Both the position numbers and the translations under genes were made by a program. Under the pieces are notes generated by a model, which searched no databases, was not told the origin of the DNA, and saw nothing but the letters and a program-made list of their open reading frames with translations. From Byssothecium circinans (taxonomy: Eukaryota; Ascomycota; Dothideomycetes; Pleosporales; Massarinaceae), in NCBI GenBank assembly GCA_010015675.1, contig ML977026.1:1-64000 (forward strand): a stretch of 64,000 bases of DNA. The letters run 5' to 3'. Every line of letters starts with the position of its first letter. Position 1 is the stretch's first letter. Below, in pieces: positions 20,760-33,310 of this stretch.

Positions 20760-22900
20760 CGTACCCAGTACCTGTACGTTACATACCAAGCCACGGCGCA
20801 CGGGCACGAGCGCTAGAGCCATCCACGTGCCACCCTTCCATCCATATCTCGCTGTCTGCTTTGGGAAATCCATCGTTCTGTTCCGTGCTCTTGGTTTTTT
20901 TTCGGGGATTCCTTGAGTTTTTCGCTTTTTAAAGTTTTTTTCTCTTCGCTTTTTTGACTCGTAAGGTTTAGAGTTCTGGGTCCGGGTCCGGGTCCGTCAA
21001 GTGTTTTCCTGGAGGGAGGGAGGGGGGTTTGTTTGCGAGGTAGGTACCGTACTGTGGATAGCGGTGGAGAGGCGGTGAAGGGGCGCGTGGGAAGGGGTCA
21101 GGAAGGTGTCTAAGTGTTTGGTTCAATGTTGGTTTGGGGCCTGGGTTGAGTTGGGTTGAGTTGGGTCGTGTCGGGTCGGGTCGGGTTTGGACTGGAGTGG
21201 AGTGGGTGAGCCGTGAGCCGGAGAGATGGAATCAAGAATGCGGTGGACTTACAGGTCGGCTCGGGGGATGGGCTGCGCTGGGTATGTACAGTACAGTACT
21301 GGAGTACAGTGTAGTTGTGGACTTGTTGATTGTTGGGGGTGTCAATCCATATCTACCATCGTGCCATTGATCTGGGGGGGAAAGCAAGTAGACTTCCCCC
21401 ACTACCTACTGCGCCATAAAAGCTACCCACCATAAGGTACCACGGTACTTAAGCTTATCCACGGCTATCTTTAACCCGCACCATGCACCCCATATATCCA
21501 CACCGATCATGCAGTCCTCACTAAACCAGACACATGATTCTTTCCCGATCCGATTCTCCCTGCATCGTGAACGTGTGCGGGTGCAACCCAACGGGGTGGA
21601 GGCACCAACGGGGTGGAGGCACAGCATGGCATGCACGTTTTATGTATCAGAAACCCGAACATGCGCCTGCCTGCTGCTGCATCTTCCGCTTCCGTTTCCG
21701 CGAAGGATTGGCGGATGACGGCTGACGGGTGATGGATGTTGGATGTTGGGATGACGGGTTGACGCGTAACGGATGACCATGTGGCAAGTGGCGACAACCT
21801 TCAACGAGAAACGGAGGGAAAGGGGATTGGATTGCGAAAAGCCGAGCCGGAACCGCGGGAGTTGGGTTCGTCGGTTCGTTTTCTGCATATATTTACATGT
21901 AGATGTACGAGGCAGGGAGCGATGGAGAGGGTTAATTATTGCAGTATTGAAAGCATGCAGTGTTTTATGTGCGTGTTGGTGGTGTAGTACGTATCGGAAC
22001 CGAGTAAGCGCTAACCAGAGGTGCAGGATCGGTGGCAGGTGCAGGGTTTGGGGCTACAGTATACTGTTTTGTGTTGTGGTGCTGTTGTGGTGTGCTATGC
22101 TGTGCGATGATCTATGAAGTGGTGAGAGGGACGCTCTGCTGCGAGTGTGGAGGGCGCGGTGATAGGTCAAACTCGCTCACGCGGTTTGGTTGTAGCAATA
22201 AATGCAGAGTGGAAGATAATAGCCTTAAAGTAGCATGATTAAACGAGTAGATGAGCGATTTCTTGAGCGGCGCGCGAATATATCTCGTATCTTCTACACG
22301 ACCGGGAGACTATGCCGCTATTTGGAGCTATGATGTACAGCGAACGGGGGTGTGATGGGGGTATATTGTGCAGGAAAACAAAAACAAAATATAATGCGGA
22401 GGACAGAGAGCCGTGACCGTAAATGCATCAGATATGGTAAACGTCCAAAAGAGGACTACTGGGTAGCAACTGCGATAAAATGCGTGCGTGTGAGAGGCGA
22501 TGCAACAACGGAAATATTTTCTCCATCCAATCAAATGCCCAAAAAGTACGCCCGCTAAATAATCATGTCGGAGAAGTGCAGGAAGAGCGCCAAAAGAAAT
22601 GTAGTCATTGGGCTGCTGCGCATTGACTAGCGGGCTGGGTATATCGATGCTGTATGCAGACGAACGCCGGAACCGTAAAGGTAAGCTGTGTGCTGGAATG
22701 GAGGATGGAAGCAGGCACGATCAGGGTGGGGCTTCGCCAGTACGGGATTTTGGGCGACTAAACATTATGTCTGTGTCTTGGTCGACGTAGGGCCGTATAC
22801 CCGGTAGCTTCAGTATAGCACCTACATAATCCGGGAGTGGTATGGTTAGACTGCAGCCACAAGTCAGTTGAATGCCGTGTGAAGGAGGTGGTTAGATGGC

Positions 22901-24331
22901 TTACGATGTTGTCGGGACGTTGATCATCCTTTGTCTCTGAGTTAACGTCGAAGGTGGATCGGGAGGAGGGGTAAGTTGAGATTCTGCAGGCAATGACAGC
23001 CTGCGAAGTTTGGAAGTCACCTGTGCGTCGTCGGGACTGTCGGCCTTGCGCTTGTTTCTCCCCTTGTCTCGCTCTTGGGCTGCAGGACAAGGAGGACAAG
23101 GCACAGTCGAGTTTTCATACCTAAGTTCGACCCAGTGCTGGCGCGCCCACGCGAGAAACTGTTCATCTTCGCTTTCCGTCCGCTGCTTCAAATCATACAG
23201 CAATGAGTCAACCACCTCCCCTAATACTTGCTGCTTGGACGTGGCTGGGTCGGTGACATGGTTGATGTTGGAGGGAGTATACTCCCAGACGGCTTTGCAG
23301 TAATAGCAACGCGGCGGCTCGATGTTGGTCAACGATGGAGTAGGAGTTGGAGAACGGCGCCGGTAGGGTGTGGGCGAAGCGTGCTCTCGAGTAAAACTGC
23401 TTTCGGCTGATGGCTGGTGCTGACTGGAGTTTGATGGAGGATTCCTTGGGACTGGTTCTTGACTCAGAAGTGGGAAGGAGGATGATGGTCCGGACACGAT
23501 GGATACGGGACTGGGTGGAGGGGGCATGTTTGACTGTGCTGGAAGGCGGCTAGACCTTGTGCGACGGAGCACTGAAGAAGGCATTGAAAGTGGAGATGCA
23601 GTGGTTTTGGAGTCAGAGAAGGCACGGCCGCGGGGAGTTGACCGCTCGAAACTGGTTCCAGGCCTGGAAGTAGCCGGCGGGGAAATGCGTTGGCGCGATT
23701 CAGGCGAAGGCGCAGACGATGGTGGGGTGGTCGGGTAAGCGAGTGCATCGCGATGGTTAGGATAGCGGATGAATTCCCGGGTCCCGACAATGTACGGAGA
23801 GAAGGTGGCCATGGTCGGGGGTCTGGAGATTGTCGATGAGGGAGAGGCGTTTGGCGTGGCCTCAGAGATGGTGGAGTCTTGGCGGGCGGCGGTGATTGGC
23901 TGGCCGTGGGTGGTCGTTGCTTCCGGATGCGACGGCGGCTTCCGCGGGGGGGAGCGGGAAGGGGAACAGCGGTTCACTGGGAATTCGTGGGAGGGGGGCG
24001 TGAAAGGCGACGGCGACGACGACGAGGGCTGGGTGGACGTGTGCTGCGACGGATGGTGGTTAATGGCCCTCCACGATGGCAGCTTGGACGGCTCTTCATG
24101 ATGGTGGTCGTGGCCGTGGTCGTGGTGATGCAGCGGCAGGGCGGCGGCTAAAGGTGTGCAACGAGAATCGGCAGCGTTGACTCGCTGCGACTGCGACTGC
24201 GACTGCGACAGTGACGGCCATGCGTCGGACGAGCCGTGGGCGTAGCTTTGTGAAGACGACGTCAACGTCGATGACACCAGCTCGGCAATGGAAGGTAGGC
24301 GGAGGTTGGTGTTGTTGCTATGGTCGTTCAT
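22901..24331 (-). CDS. Low-complexity protein with N-terminal LPSIAEL motif, possible regulator
   Basis: A main exon of 476 residues from ATG 24331. Residues 10-18 read LRLPSIAEL, a motif I associate with N-termini of fungal transcriptional regulators. Next come a His/Asp run (HHHDHGHDHHHEE) and some 250 residues rich in Ser/Pro/Thr. Near residue 340 a conserved-looking block begins (PPRCYYCKAVWEYT...ILY-type helix...FLAWARQHWVELRYE) with a lone CxxC, followed by a basic nuclear-type segment (RNKRKADS). The stop TAA at 22901 overlaps a GTAAGC donor. Splicing 22904-22822 would replace the stop by about 20 residues ending at 22758. The family is not identified; nuclear function is inference. 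Very long flanks without genes on both sides fit a developmental regulator. Confidence 0.7.
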   Translation of the reverse strand: MNDHSNNTNLRLPSIAELVSSTLTSSSQSYAHGSSDAWPSLSQSQSQSQRVNAADSRCTPLAAALPLHHHDHGHDHHHEEPSKLPSWRAINHHPSQHTSTQPSSSSPSPFTPPSHEFPVNRCSPSRSPPRKPPSHPEATTTHGQPITAARQDSTISEATPNASPSSTISRPPTMATFSPYIVGTREFIRYPNHRDALAYPTTPPSSAPSPESRQRISPPATSRPGTSFERSTPRGRAFSDSKTTASPLSMPSSVLRRTRSSRLPAQSNMPPPPSPVSIVSGPSSSFPLLSQEPVPRNPPSNSSQHQPSAESSFTREHASPTPYRRRSPTPTPSLTNIEPPRCYYCKAVWEYTPSNINHVTDPATSKQQVLGEVVDSLLYDLKQRTESEDEQFLAWARQHWVELRYENSTVPCPPCPAAQERDKGRNKRKADSPDDAQVTSKLRRLSLPAESQLTPPPDPPSTLTQRQRMINVPTTS

Positions 24332-27300
24332 CTTCGGCGGTCGTGTTTGACTTTGTGGGCGGGACGAGCTGGCGGGGAAGGGGGCAGGTCGCCGTTCATA
24401 CCAATCGCTGCGGCGGGTACGTCGATGTTGGGTATTGTTTTATTGTGATGCGGATTTGGGCTCCAATGTCATCTGAAGCAAACAAGGCTGGCTTGGGCGT
24501 GGAATAATGGCGTTGCAAGTTGTACGGGAGAGAGGGAGCGTTTGGTCTCGATGTGATTTGACGTGAGCAGACCATGGGGTTCTAACTTCTCGCTGTCGGG
24601 CTCCACACGCAGGATGGCGGAGGCATGCATGTCGACTTGTAGCGCGGGCTCGAGGCGTCGGTCGCAGGCCGCTCCATGCAGGCGATGCACCGAGAGACCT
24701 GCAAGGCATCGAAGCGGAAACGGGACAGCTTCCTTTCGGAATGCATTAGCCGGCAGATGGCCTAGTGCGAGTGATGCACGGGACAGGGGGTCGCTGGGCC
24801 TGAACTTGACTCTGAGGTGTGAAAGGAATAATCGTGGTGGATCCTTTGGCGGCTCCGGAGCGGGAGGAGATCGGGCGCGAATGCGAGCTGCCCTTGTGCA
24901 CTCGACAACGACCACCACAACCTCATCCTCCATGTACGGTACCACCACAGCATGACGCACGTCGGGATACGGGCCGAGACGACATTGTTTCGGAGTCGGC
25001 CTTATTTTGCTGGCCCAAAGTCCCGATCCCATGGCGGGGAAAGCGACAGCCGTGCCGGACGGCAGACGCTGCATTCATTCCTGGGCTTGGTACGGAGTAT
25101 CGCCAGAAACATGGACAGCAGAGCAGACTTAGTGTCTTGGTGGGTTGATCAGCCTGAAAACATACCGGACGAGCCTCCCCATGTCATGCTGTGTCCTCAC
25201 TCCTTCGACCATGGAGCCTCAGTCACTCAGTGCGACCATCCCCCTCCAGGTCGCTCGACCTGCCCTCGTTCTCGATACGCATGTGAAGCGTGCCGTGAAA
25301 GTGAATGCGTGTGGTTGTTGCGACCCCCACGCGGCGATGCTGACTTCCTGCTCTTCACCGATCATCTCGGTCCTCTTCCATGCTAAGAACCTGGACGTTA
25401 GGAAGTCATTTAAGCTGCTGAACAGTGTGCCATTGACTCGACGCATCTCGAGTCGGTGCCACTAACGTCTGTACATGTAGCCAACTGCAGCCGTCAACGC
25501 ACGTCGGGGCGACGGCAACGCGTCCGAGACATGACATCTCCCTCATTGTCAACCTTCAAACAAATGCTTGAAGCGACGGTTCGCACGATGCATGTGAGGA
25601 GTGAGAGTGAGTCAGCACACTATCATTATATAATCACATCATCTCTCTGGGAAGGAAGGCACCACCACGCTGTCCACCACAACCACCATCGCATACACGG
25701 CTCGGTCCTCCACCAGATCCTACACCTTACCGTCTGCCCACGCCGCCTTCCTTTCAACGGTGAGACTTCACTCTGTCGGATCAGCACGCCGCAATCTCGA
25801 GTATTGCTTTTGGTGCCTTGATCCATCGCCTTGCATACATAACCTCCCATACCAGGTCCAGGTCCCACGCTTGCATTCCCTGCCAAGCCAAACGCTTCTC
25901 GGGAGGCCTACGAACACGCCAACATCCGCGCACGAGTCCACTGGGAGAGCTGACCACAGACGAAATGTAGCCGAGCTGCATCTTCCGACCGCCGCTCAGC
26001 CATCACCAAACAGCGATGCCGCCCTCCAACTCAACTCCCTCTCTCTACCTGGTCCACCTTCAAACCTCGTGCCACCATCTACAACACTAGTCTCAATAGC
26101 CAAAGCCAGCCCGCTCGCTTAGGCGCGTCTCGGTTTCAATCACTCCTATCACCAATCTACTCCAGCTAGCACCATCGTCCACTAATCGGAATCTAGACGA
26201 GTCATCAAACGCTCCTCTTCCAAGATATCTATTTACTCACCCCTGCGGGATCAATCACGTCAATCACGTCTTCTCGCGTACCGCAGGCGCAGGCGAAAAT
26301 GCGGGGACTTCTCTTTCATCTCGGCAGGGGCATTATCAGTGGCAGTACAACTCTCAGCCAGCCCGATCATTCGCCCAACAATATCTCGTGCATCGTTGTT
26401 CGATGCGTACCCCTCCATACACAAGGATTCGCCGACATAGACGCTGTGTGACATTACGAGACTTTACCGGTTACCCTGCCCTGCTTTTCAAAGTCATGGC
26501 GAACCACATGCATGCAAGCTTACTGCAACCCGATTGCGGGTCAAACAATTGCTCCCCGCTCCATCCACTAGCCTTCGTTTTATTCGATTTAACATGTTGC
26601 ATATTGACCTTTGATCAAGTGACACCCGACATCTGCAAGCTCCCGAGCGCTTAAGCCGCCGGTACACTTTTCTGCGGATAGCCGAAAGTGCAAACCGCTC
26701 ATGAGTCAGATGCACCTATGTCTTTGCGCCTTCCTCCGTCCTGCTGCTTGCCGTCCACGTTGCAGCTGGATTCGGTTATGGTCAAGCATTAGCGGATATG
26801 CTTGCTGTCAGCGCGGATGCAGCAATCAACCGCCAGCCCTTGTATCGAGAGACCGTGGCCACATCTGCCAGGGTTTCATGCGACCATGTCGTGCAAGCTG
26901 CACCACTTACTGCATCACTGCAGCCAAGTTCCCCACACTTCCTGGCAACAATCGAGCGCGTACTCTGGCGTGCGCCCATACAACAAGTATCAACCGGACC
27001 GCGTTTTAAGAAGCGGCATATTGCAGTCCGCTTCAAAGGGTCCTGCTGGTCGCCATGTCTGGTAGCCGTTCGCGACGGCGGACTGTATCCGACCTGACGA
27101 GAAACTCCTTCCCCTGCATCGTGCTGAGGAGTGAGGTGCAACCCAAACATCATTTCAGTTCACCAACCGATCAACGTCGCAAGCTTATCCATCTCTTTCG
27201 CAAACCATTTCATCTCATTTTCAAGTCGATCCATCCCCGTCTCGTGTCAGTCCGTCTTTGCCGCATCTCCACCCATCTCCGTCGCTCCAAACCTTCTCCC

Positions 27301-28320
27301 AATTTCCAACATGCGGACCTTTTGCTACGATTCTCGAAGTCAACTTCTTTCCCTCTCTCCGGTTTTACACAGCCAACTCCTTTTCCTACATATCTTCCAA
27401 CACATACGCTTTACCCAACGCTGCCAAGCCTGCCCCTTTGGTTTTTGGGGGATGTCTTCACTTCCCAAAAGAGGTAGCTCCCTTCCCCGCTCCTCCGTTC
27501 CCCCCGCTCTTGTCTCCTTTCATTCCGATGTCAAAGCCACTTCAATGCAGATAGGTATGTCGCTGTTTATGCCGGATTTCTCAAGCCCAACGTCCTTCTA
27601 TATCTGCATGCATGGGTCGGAGTCCGAACGGCCAAACAGGTACGCGCTAAACCCTGTCAAGCCGTACGCAAAGCCTTTGGAATAGGCCCTTCTTCTATCT
27701 CGCCAATCAGGTTGGTCTAGCAATAAAACCTAGTACAAGCCAATTGGTCAGGTTATTCTACACTCGCGCTGTGGCTCCTACTTCAGAGGGTGCAAGTGCA
27801 ATTGACGCCGGGTGGTCTTCTACAGTAGCCCTTTAGGGAACGTTGCTACCGTGCGAGTGGCTGAATTGGTCGCTTGACCATCCTTCCGTGGCATAGGTGG
27901 CAAAGGCCCTGTCGTTAATCTTCTATCTGATGCTGTCGAGGCTATTCGAAGTGTATGAGAGAGGTGCCAGGTTCATGTTGCAGGTTTCTCGAACTCCGAT
28001 ATGTTGATATTGGCTCGCTTTCTTCTCTTTCGCTTCTTGTTTCTGCATTCTTTCTTTCCAACTCGTACACGAATGTGAGCGACGCGCTGTGTTGATGTGA
28101 TATCTACACTCTCTTTACAAACACCTTATTTTTAATACGGGCACCCTTTGGCGTTTGGTGTGCTTCTAAGAGGAGCTGCTCTGGACGAAAACTCGAAGTC
28201 AACCGATCAAACCACGATACCGCAAAACCTACGTCGCACCTGTACCCGCCCGAATCGCCGCATATACACCTCCCACGATCCCTCTGCCTCCGTGGCTTGT
28301 TCACCGCAAAAGTCTTCAAG
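24332..28320. other. Gene-poor 4 kb upstream region
   Basis: It lies between two divergent genes (24331 minus, 28321 plus). Frames up to 200 codons occur, for example 24469-25074 minus, but composition is Cys/His/Arg-rich and unlike neighbouring proteins, so they are not called. The CT-rich stretch at 27130-27500 resembles a long fungal leader or promoter. No tRNA or other RNA gene was recognised. Confidence 0.45.
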
Positions 28321-30732
28321 ATGCAACATCCTACACCCGCCCAAATCGCTTACATGAGAGCACACATCGACGACGACAGGAGACCATTGCTTATCGGCAC
28401 GAATGTGAGCTTCATACTGATCGCAGTTGTTGCGGTGGTGATGCGATTTTGGGCTCGGAAGAAGATCATGGCGAGATTGGGGATTGATGACTGGCTAATA
28501 GCTGGCGCTGGTGTGAGTATTCCGCTTTTCCTTTAACCATCACTCAAACCACTATCCTTTTCCTCACCATTTTCGCTTGCGCGATGCTCAAGAGGCGGGA
28601 TGGTAAGGCGGGTTGTGGTGGAGTTGCACATGGCCACCTGGTGGCTTCCCGGCAAAATACGGGAACGGAGTACAAGAGTTGGATCAAACGGGCATGGTGT
28701 ACGTAGTGCGACGGAGAAAATAGAGTGAAGGGGAGGGTGTAAGTGTGGAAACTATCCGGTATACGCGATCGGACATTTTCCTTGTGACGGACGGGGTTGG
28801 CCTAGGATACGGGCCGAGGTCATCGGACTTGGGGATGCTCACTGCATCCTACCACGTGGGGAACAAACATGCCGGATAGAACCGACCGCTGGAAAATCTT
28901 TCGATACATCGCAAAGAGAACATAATGATTTTGACGGATGATGGCGTTCTTTTTTTGTCTCTCCTTCGCGGCATCGCTATGGATGGATATTCATGAACAG
29001 CCTAAGTCTGACTAAAGCGTCAACAGGTCGCCATCGTCTTCCATGGCTCGTTCGTCCTCTCTACTCTCGAATATGGTATGGGCCGACATGTCATTCTCGC
29101 AACGAACCCAAGAATGATGACTATCGTAAGCTTCCTCCCCCTACTCCGCCTTCACCATCACTCCATGCGTCCTGTTATACTAAAGCTCGCAGTCCAACCT
29201 CGTAGCCATGGCCTTCTACAACATCTGTCTCACCCTCACCAAACTATCCATCCTCGCTCTCTACGCCCGCATGTTCTGTCGTGCCAACGGCTGGCTTAAC
29301 CCGGCCCTTTGGGGCTTGGGCATCTTTGTCCTACTCCTCGGGATCGTGCAACCATTCGTATACATCTTCCAATGCGTTCCCATCTACTCGTTATGGAGGG
29401 AGATGCCGGTAGGCGAGAAGGCTGTTTGTCTCAACTTTTCGCTGGGTAAGTCAAAACCCTTACCCAAGCTGCGATGTGTTCTTTCACGCAATGGAGCTGA
29501 TACGGATAACAGCTATTGTCATCTTCGGCGGCATACACATCGCGACCGATTGGATGCTCCTGCTTCTGCCCATCCCCGTTATTCTCAGTCTCCAGCTCGA
29601 CAAACGTACAAAAGTGACCATCTGCTCGCTCTTCCTAATCGGAGGTACCGTATGCATCATCTCCATAGTGCGACTCATGTTTGCAAAAGTTGTGGATAAC
29701 CTGGATCCTTCTTGTAAGCCAGTCCTCTTTTCTTCCGACCTCTATGCCGACCCCCGTCTCCCTTCCTTTCCGATGCTAACGAGTATTCCAGGGGACAACG
29801 TCCCCATAGGCGCCCTCTCCACCGTCGAAGGCAGTACCGGTATCCTCGCAGCGTGCATGCCTACCTGGCGCCCCTTATTCCGTTTCCTCGGCCGCGGCCT
29901 AACATCCTACTTCTCCTCGGGCAACAAATCGCAAAAGAACTCGCACAACCTCTCGTACGGCGGTCATTCCTCCAACGGTTACGGCGGCCACTCATCCAAC
30001 GGCCACCCAGGAGCCACTCTCAGTGCCGGTGGTGGCGGCAAGCGCAACCGCTCCCGTTCCCGCAGTCGCGGCACCAGCAGCGGCGGTCTCCGCGTCCCCG
30101 ATGCCTCGGAAAAGTACTCGAGCAGCCCGCTCCCCTCGCCGAGCAGAAGCACAAGAGTGAGCTGGAAACCGAGTAAGAGGAACGGAAGCAACGCGAGCGG
30201 AGATAGTGTGGAGAAGATGCTCCAAGGACGCCTTCACGATCACGATGATGGTACTTCGGGTGCAGACATCGAACTCGTGGAGACGAAATCGCTTTCCCCG
30301 TCGCCTGCGCCGTCACCTGCGCCGTCGCCGCGGCCTTTGATCGCTACGCCGGACCCTGTCGCTGGACGCCCTGCGGTCCGATCGAGGGGGCGAGGAAGTA
30401 ATGAAGAGGATGCTTTCGCGGGGTATACTAACTCTACCCCTAATGATACGAAGTTTACGGCGAGGGCGGGTGCGGATCGCTGGGGGGGTATGATGCAGCA
30501 ACAGCGATTGAAGAATTCGAGTCCCTCTGTTTCGGTTTCGGTGTCGGTGTCGGCTTCGGCTTCAGGACAGCAGTATGATAAGTTCGGAGAGGTTGTGTAT
30601 GGTGGATCGGCGACGGCTCAGCGCGAGAAGGATGAGGTGGCGAGGCGTGAGGGTCTGACGGGTTGGGGGACGTATAGGGGAGAGGGGATTATGGTGACGA
30701 AGACTGTGTCTTCTGTTGATGAGGGGCGGTAG
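28321..30732 (+). CDS. Rhodopsin-domain (PTH11-related) integral membrane protein
   Basis: Five exons give 561 residues: 28321-28512, 29027-29125, 29193-29445, 29513-29713 and 29792-30732. All junctions keep frame and use GT...AG. Intron 1 is unusually long (514 bases); the others are 67-78. Residues 1-300 hold about seven membrane spans: VSFILIAVVAVVMRF, VAIVFHGSFVLS, LVAMAFYNICLTLTKL, GIFVLLLGIVQPFVYIF, IVIFGGIHIATDWMLLLLP, ICSLFLIGGTVCIISIVRL and the IGALSTVEGSTGILAACMP segment. This is the fungal rhodopsin-domain fold, related to PTH11-type receptors, here without a CFEM domain. The last 260 residues are a cytosolic Ser/Gly/Arg/Pro-rich tail with repeats (YGGHSSNG, PAPSPAPSP, SVSVSVSASAS). 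The ligand is unknown. The tail could be a phosphorylation region (inference). Confidence 0.85.
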
Positions 30733-30746
30733 GGGGGGGGGGGGGG
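30732..30746. repeat. 15-base G run starting at the stop codon
   Basis: The TAG stop of the rhodopsin-domain gene runs directly into 15 consecutive G. A second run of 14 G lies at 31387-31400. Such runs are prone to length variation and could form a G-quadruplex in the 3' untranslated RNA. Confidence 0.85.
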
Positions 30747-31559
30747 TGGCTGGTTTAGAGAGGCGATGCGAGGTTTGCTGTCGTGGTTTCGCTTTTTACG
30801 CCCAGGTGGTTGGGGTCTGGGGTTTGGGGTTTTGGAGCGTGTTGCATTATACCATTTCCTTTTCTTTTTTTTTTCTTTCAAAATCATTAAGGTAGAGGTA
30901 AAGGCAGAGATAGATGAGTTTCCTTTTCTCCTGTATGTGTGCGTGTTGGGGGGCGGGGTATGGGGTCGGATAGTATGAGTATGAGTATGGCGGGTTGCTG
31001 GCTGCTTGCTGCTGGTTGCTATCGTGTGAACGCGGAGTGAGAAGTGAGGAGTAGACTGAGAACGCGGGGAATGTGAAAGCCTCCAGCGAGCCTGAGCCGA
31101 AGTTATTTCTCAGAATATTAATTATAATTATAATAGTTAACTTAAGAAATATATACCCCAGACTGCCACCGTACACGTACTCGTACTCGATACCAATACC
31201 AATCCGATGCCACAGTGTTGTGTTGATTGATGCGTACGTGTAAGACTGTTAATGCGGCTTGGGTCCGCGGGTTGGAAGTCTGTTTGGCTGGGTAACGCAC
31301 TGTGGGCTCATGGACTAGAAGTAGGGGTTTTGATGTTGGGTGTAGTATGAGTGTGGTGTGGCCTAGCGAAAGTGGGGAAGGGAGGAGGGGGGGGGGGGGG
31401 CGATTTGAAATGCGGTTCTGTGGATATTTCTTTGCTCTCTTCTTCTTCTTCTTCTAAAAACGAACGCAGTATTATAGCGAAGTCATCATCTAGTTATCAT
31501 CTAGAGGTTCATGTAATTTTCTTATCTCTTTTGCGTTCTGCGTTTTGCGTTTTACGTTC

Positions 31560-32740
31560 TACAATTTACATTTACGCGTCATCGCAAATATAGCATTTCA
31601 AGGTAAGTACGCGGAACGCCTCACGTTCTTACATTTAAGACAGCGTTAGGTAAGCGTTAGGAGCGTGAAAAGACTCCGCCCTTATAACTAAACTATAATA
31701 GCCACCACCGCACCACGCCTAAATAGAGCCTTCACCATAATCTCTAAAGAACCTTAGTAACCCCCCTTCTAGGACATCTGCATTCTGTTTCTAGAAGAAA
31801 TAAAACCCCTTCCGTTTAACTATAGGTTTAAGAAAGTGATAGAAAGTAGGACTAAGGAATATATTTATTAAGGACGTAATATTAAGGGGGGGATAAAGTG
31901 CAATTATTAGATACTTAAAAAAGAATGCAAGGTTAGTTAGATAGTACGCATGTTCTGGTGGTAGGGGAGTACATGGGGCGGGTTAGGTACATGGGTAGGA
32001 ATAGGAGTTGGAGGTGGTTGATATGGGTATTTGGTATTTAATATGATGGTTGCAAATTCCAATTGTTTTGTGTTATTTGGCTGGGGTTTATATGGTGGCT
32101 GGGGTGGTAGGGTGGTATACTTTTCTTATCTTTGTAGCATATAAACGTAGTTTGGTTAATTAAGCGAGGAAGTTGATGGCGTATTTAATAGATCTTTTAG
32201 AAGAATTGCTTAGTTGGTATAGTGTAATATATATAGCAAGCTTGTGCAAAGATAACTGACTTTTAGGAGCTAGTATATTATTTAACATATGTTAGCGGGA
32301 TTTTTCGCTAATTGCTTTTACTGTATCAAAATTTCCCGAGGGTAGGTTGAACAGAAGGGAGTTTTGCCCAGGTGATGGTTCATTATACACTAGTATATAA
32401 GGATTTCCTGCCGCAGAATGCATACCGGCTCCTTTGATGTCAGGGTGAAGATTTACCCAGGCTGATCGTTATGCGCGAGCAAGAGTGTGTGAATCTATGG
32501 TTGTTTCAGATGTAATGAGGATTAATGTATGGCCTGCTTATAGGGAGCGTGATTTAATAATGGAGAGGAAGCGTGGATGTTTAAGGGAAATAAAGTTAAG
32601 ACTGTGCATGCTGATGGGGCGTATTAGTCTGAGTCCAGCACGCATCTTGCGGGTAGGTACCCGTGTCATAATCATGTAAGAGTTGAAATATCTACCAGGA
32701 GGCATTATGGTATGCTTTGAAATATATTTATCTCTTCAAG
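31560..32740. mobile_element. AT-rich, RIP-like remnant
   Basis: TA-, TAG- and TTAG-rich DNA without usable frames, bounded by normal composition. Short GC-richer islands such as 31680-31800 remain. It looks like an old repeat damaged by RIP; its family cannot be named. Edges are set by composition. Confidence 0.45.
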
Positions 32741-33274
32741 TGGTTGAGAAGATGGAGGCAAATCGCCTACCGCGGGGCTCAACCGTTGGAAGGGAAAGCA
32801 CAAATCCATGTCCTAGCTGATAGGTGCAGGAAGACGTTGGCAGGTATTGGATGGAATGAACTGCAATGTCGGTATCTGCTCCCTTGGAGAACGTAAGGAG
32901 GCGGAAACAGTGTGGCATTTATCATAGTGGTTGTCAGAGTAGACAGAAGAGGAATGGATTGAATTGGTTCACGTCGACGGCGAAGAAAGAAAAAAATAGG
33001 AAAGAGAGAAGGCACTGGATGTAGTGAGCGAGGAGCAATACACAGTACAGTAGGTAGGCAAGGATTTCCCTGCATCTTGGTATATTCTAAGTTTAGTCTC
33101 GCCCACTATCACGGACCAAGAACCCTTCGGGATGATCCATTATTGGGTAACTTACCTTTACTAGCATGCAACACCCACTTCGCTTCCCTTCATGTCATGA
33201 TACCAAGAGGTCCCACATCTTTGCACATCTCTGAAGCGGTGAGTGTCTGTAACCCACCAAACCTCGACGCAAAC

Positions 33275-33310
33275 ACAATCCACCGCACAATCCACCGCAC
33301 AATCCACCGC
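33275..33310. repeat. Three exact copies of a 12-base unit
   Basis: ACAATCCACCGC is repeated three times in tandem with no interruption. No coding context is recognised. Confidence 0.9.

Larger units (their letters stand above)
16901..22757. other. Gene-poor, GC-rich region with many simple repeats
   Basis: No open frame here has convincing coding content. It contains a 168-residue minus-strand frame at 17580-18086 without a clear start, several short-unit repeats (listed), a MITE-like element at 20479-20759, and a stretch at 20930-21200 rich in GGTCC/GGGTC repeats. It may hold long untranslated or non-coding RNA sequence of the gene at 22901-24331, which ends into this region. Confidence 0.5.

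Noticed and set aside
24469..25074. 201-codon minus-strand frame upstream of the LPSIAEL protein
   Set aside because: It is rich in Arg, Pro, His and Cys without domain structure and lies in the probable leader of the next gene.
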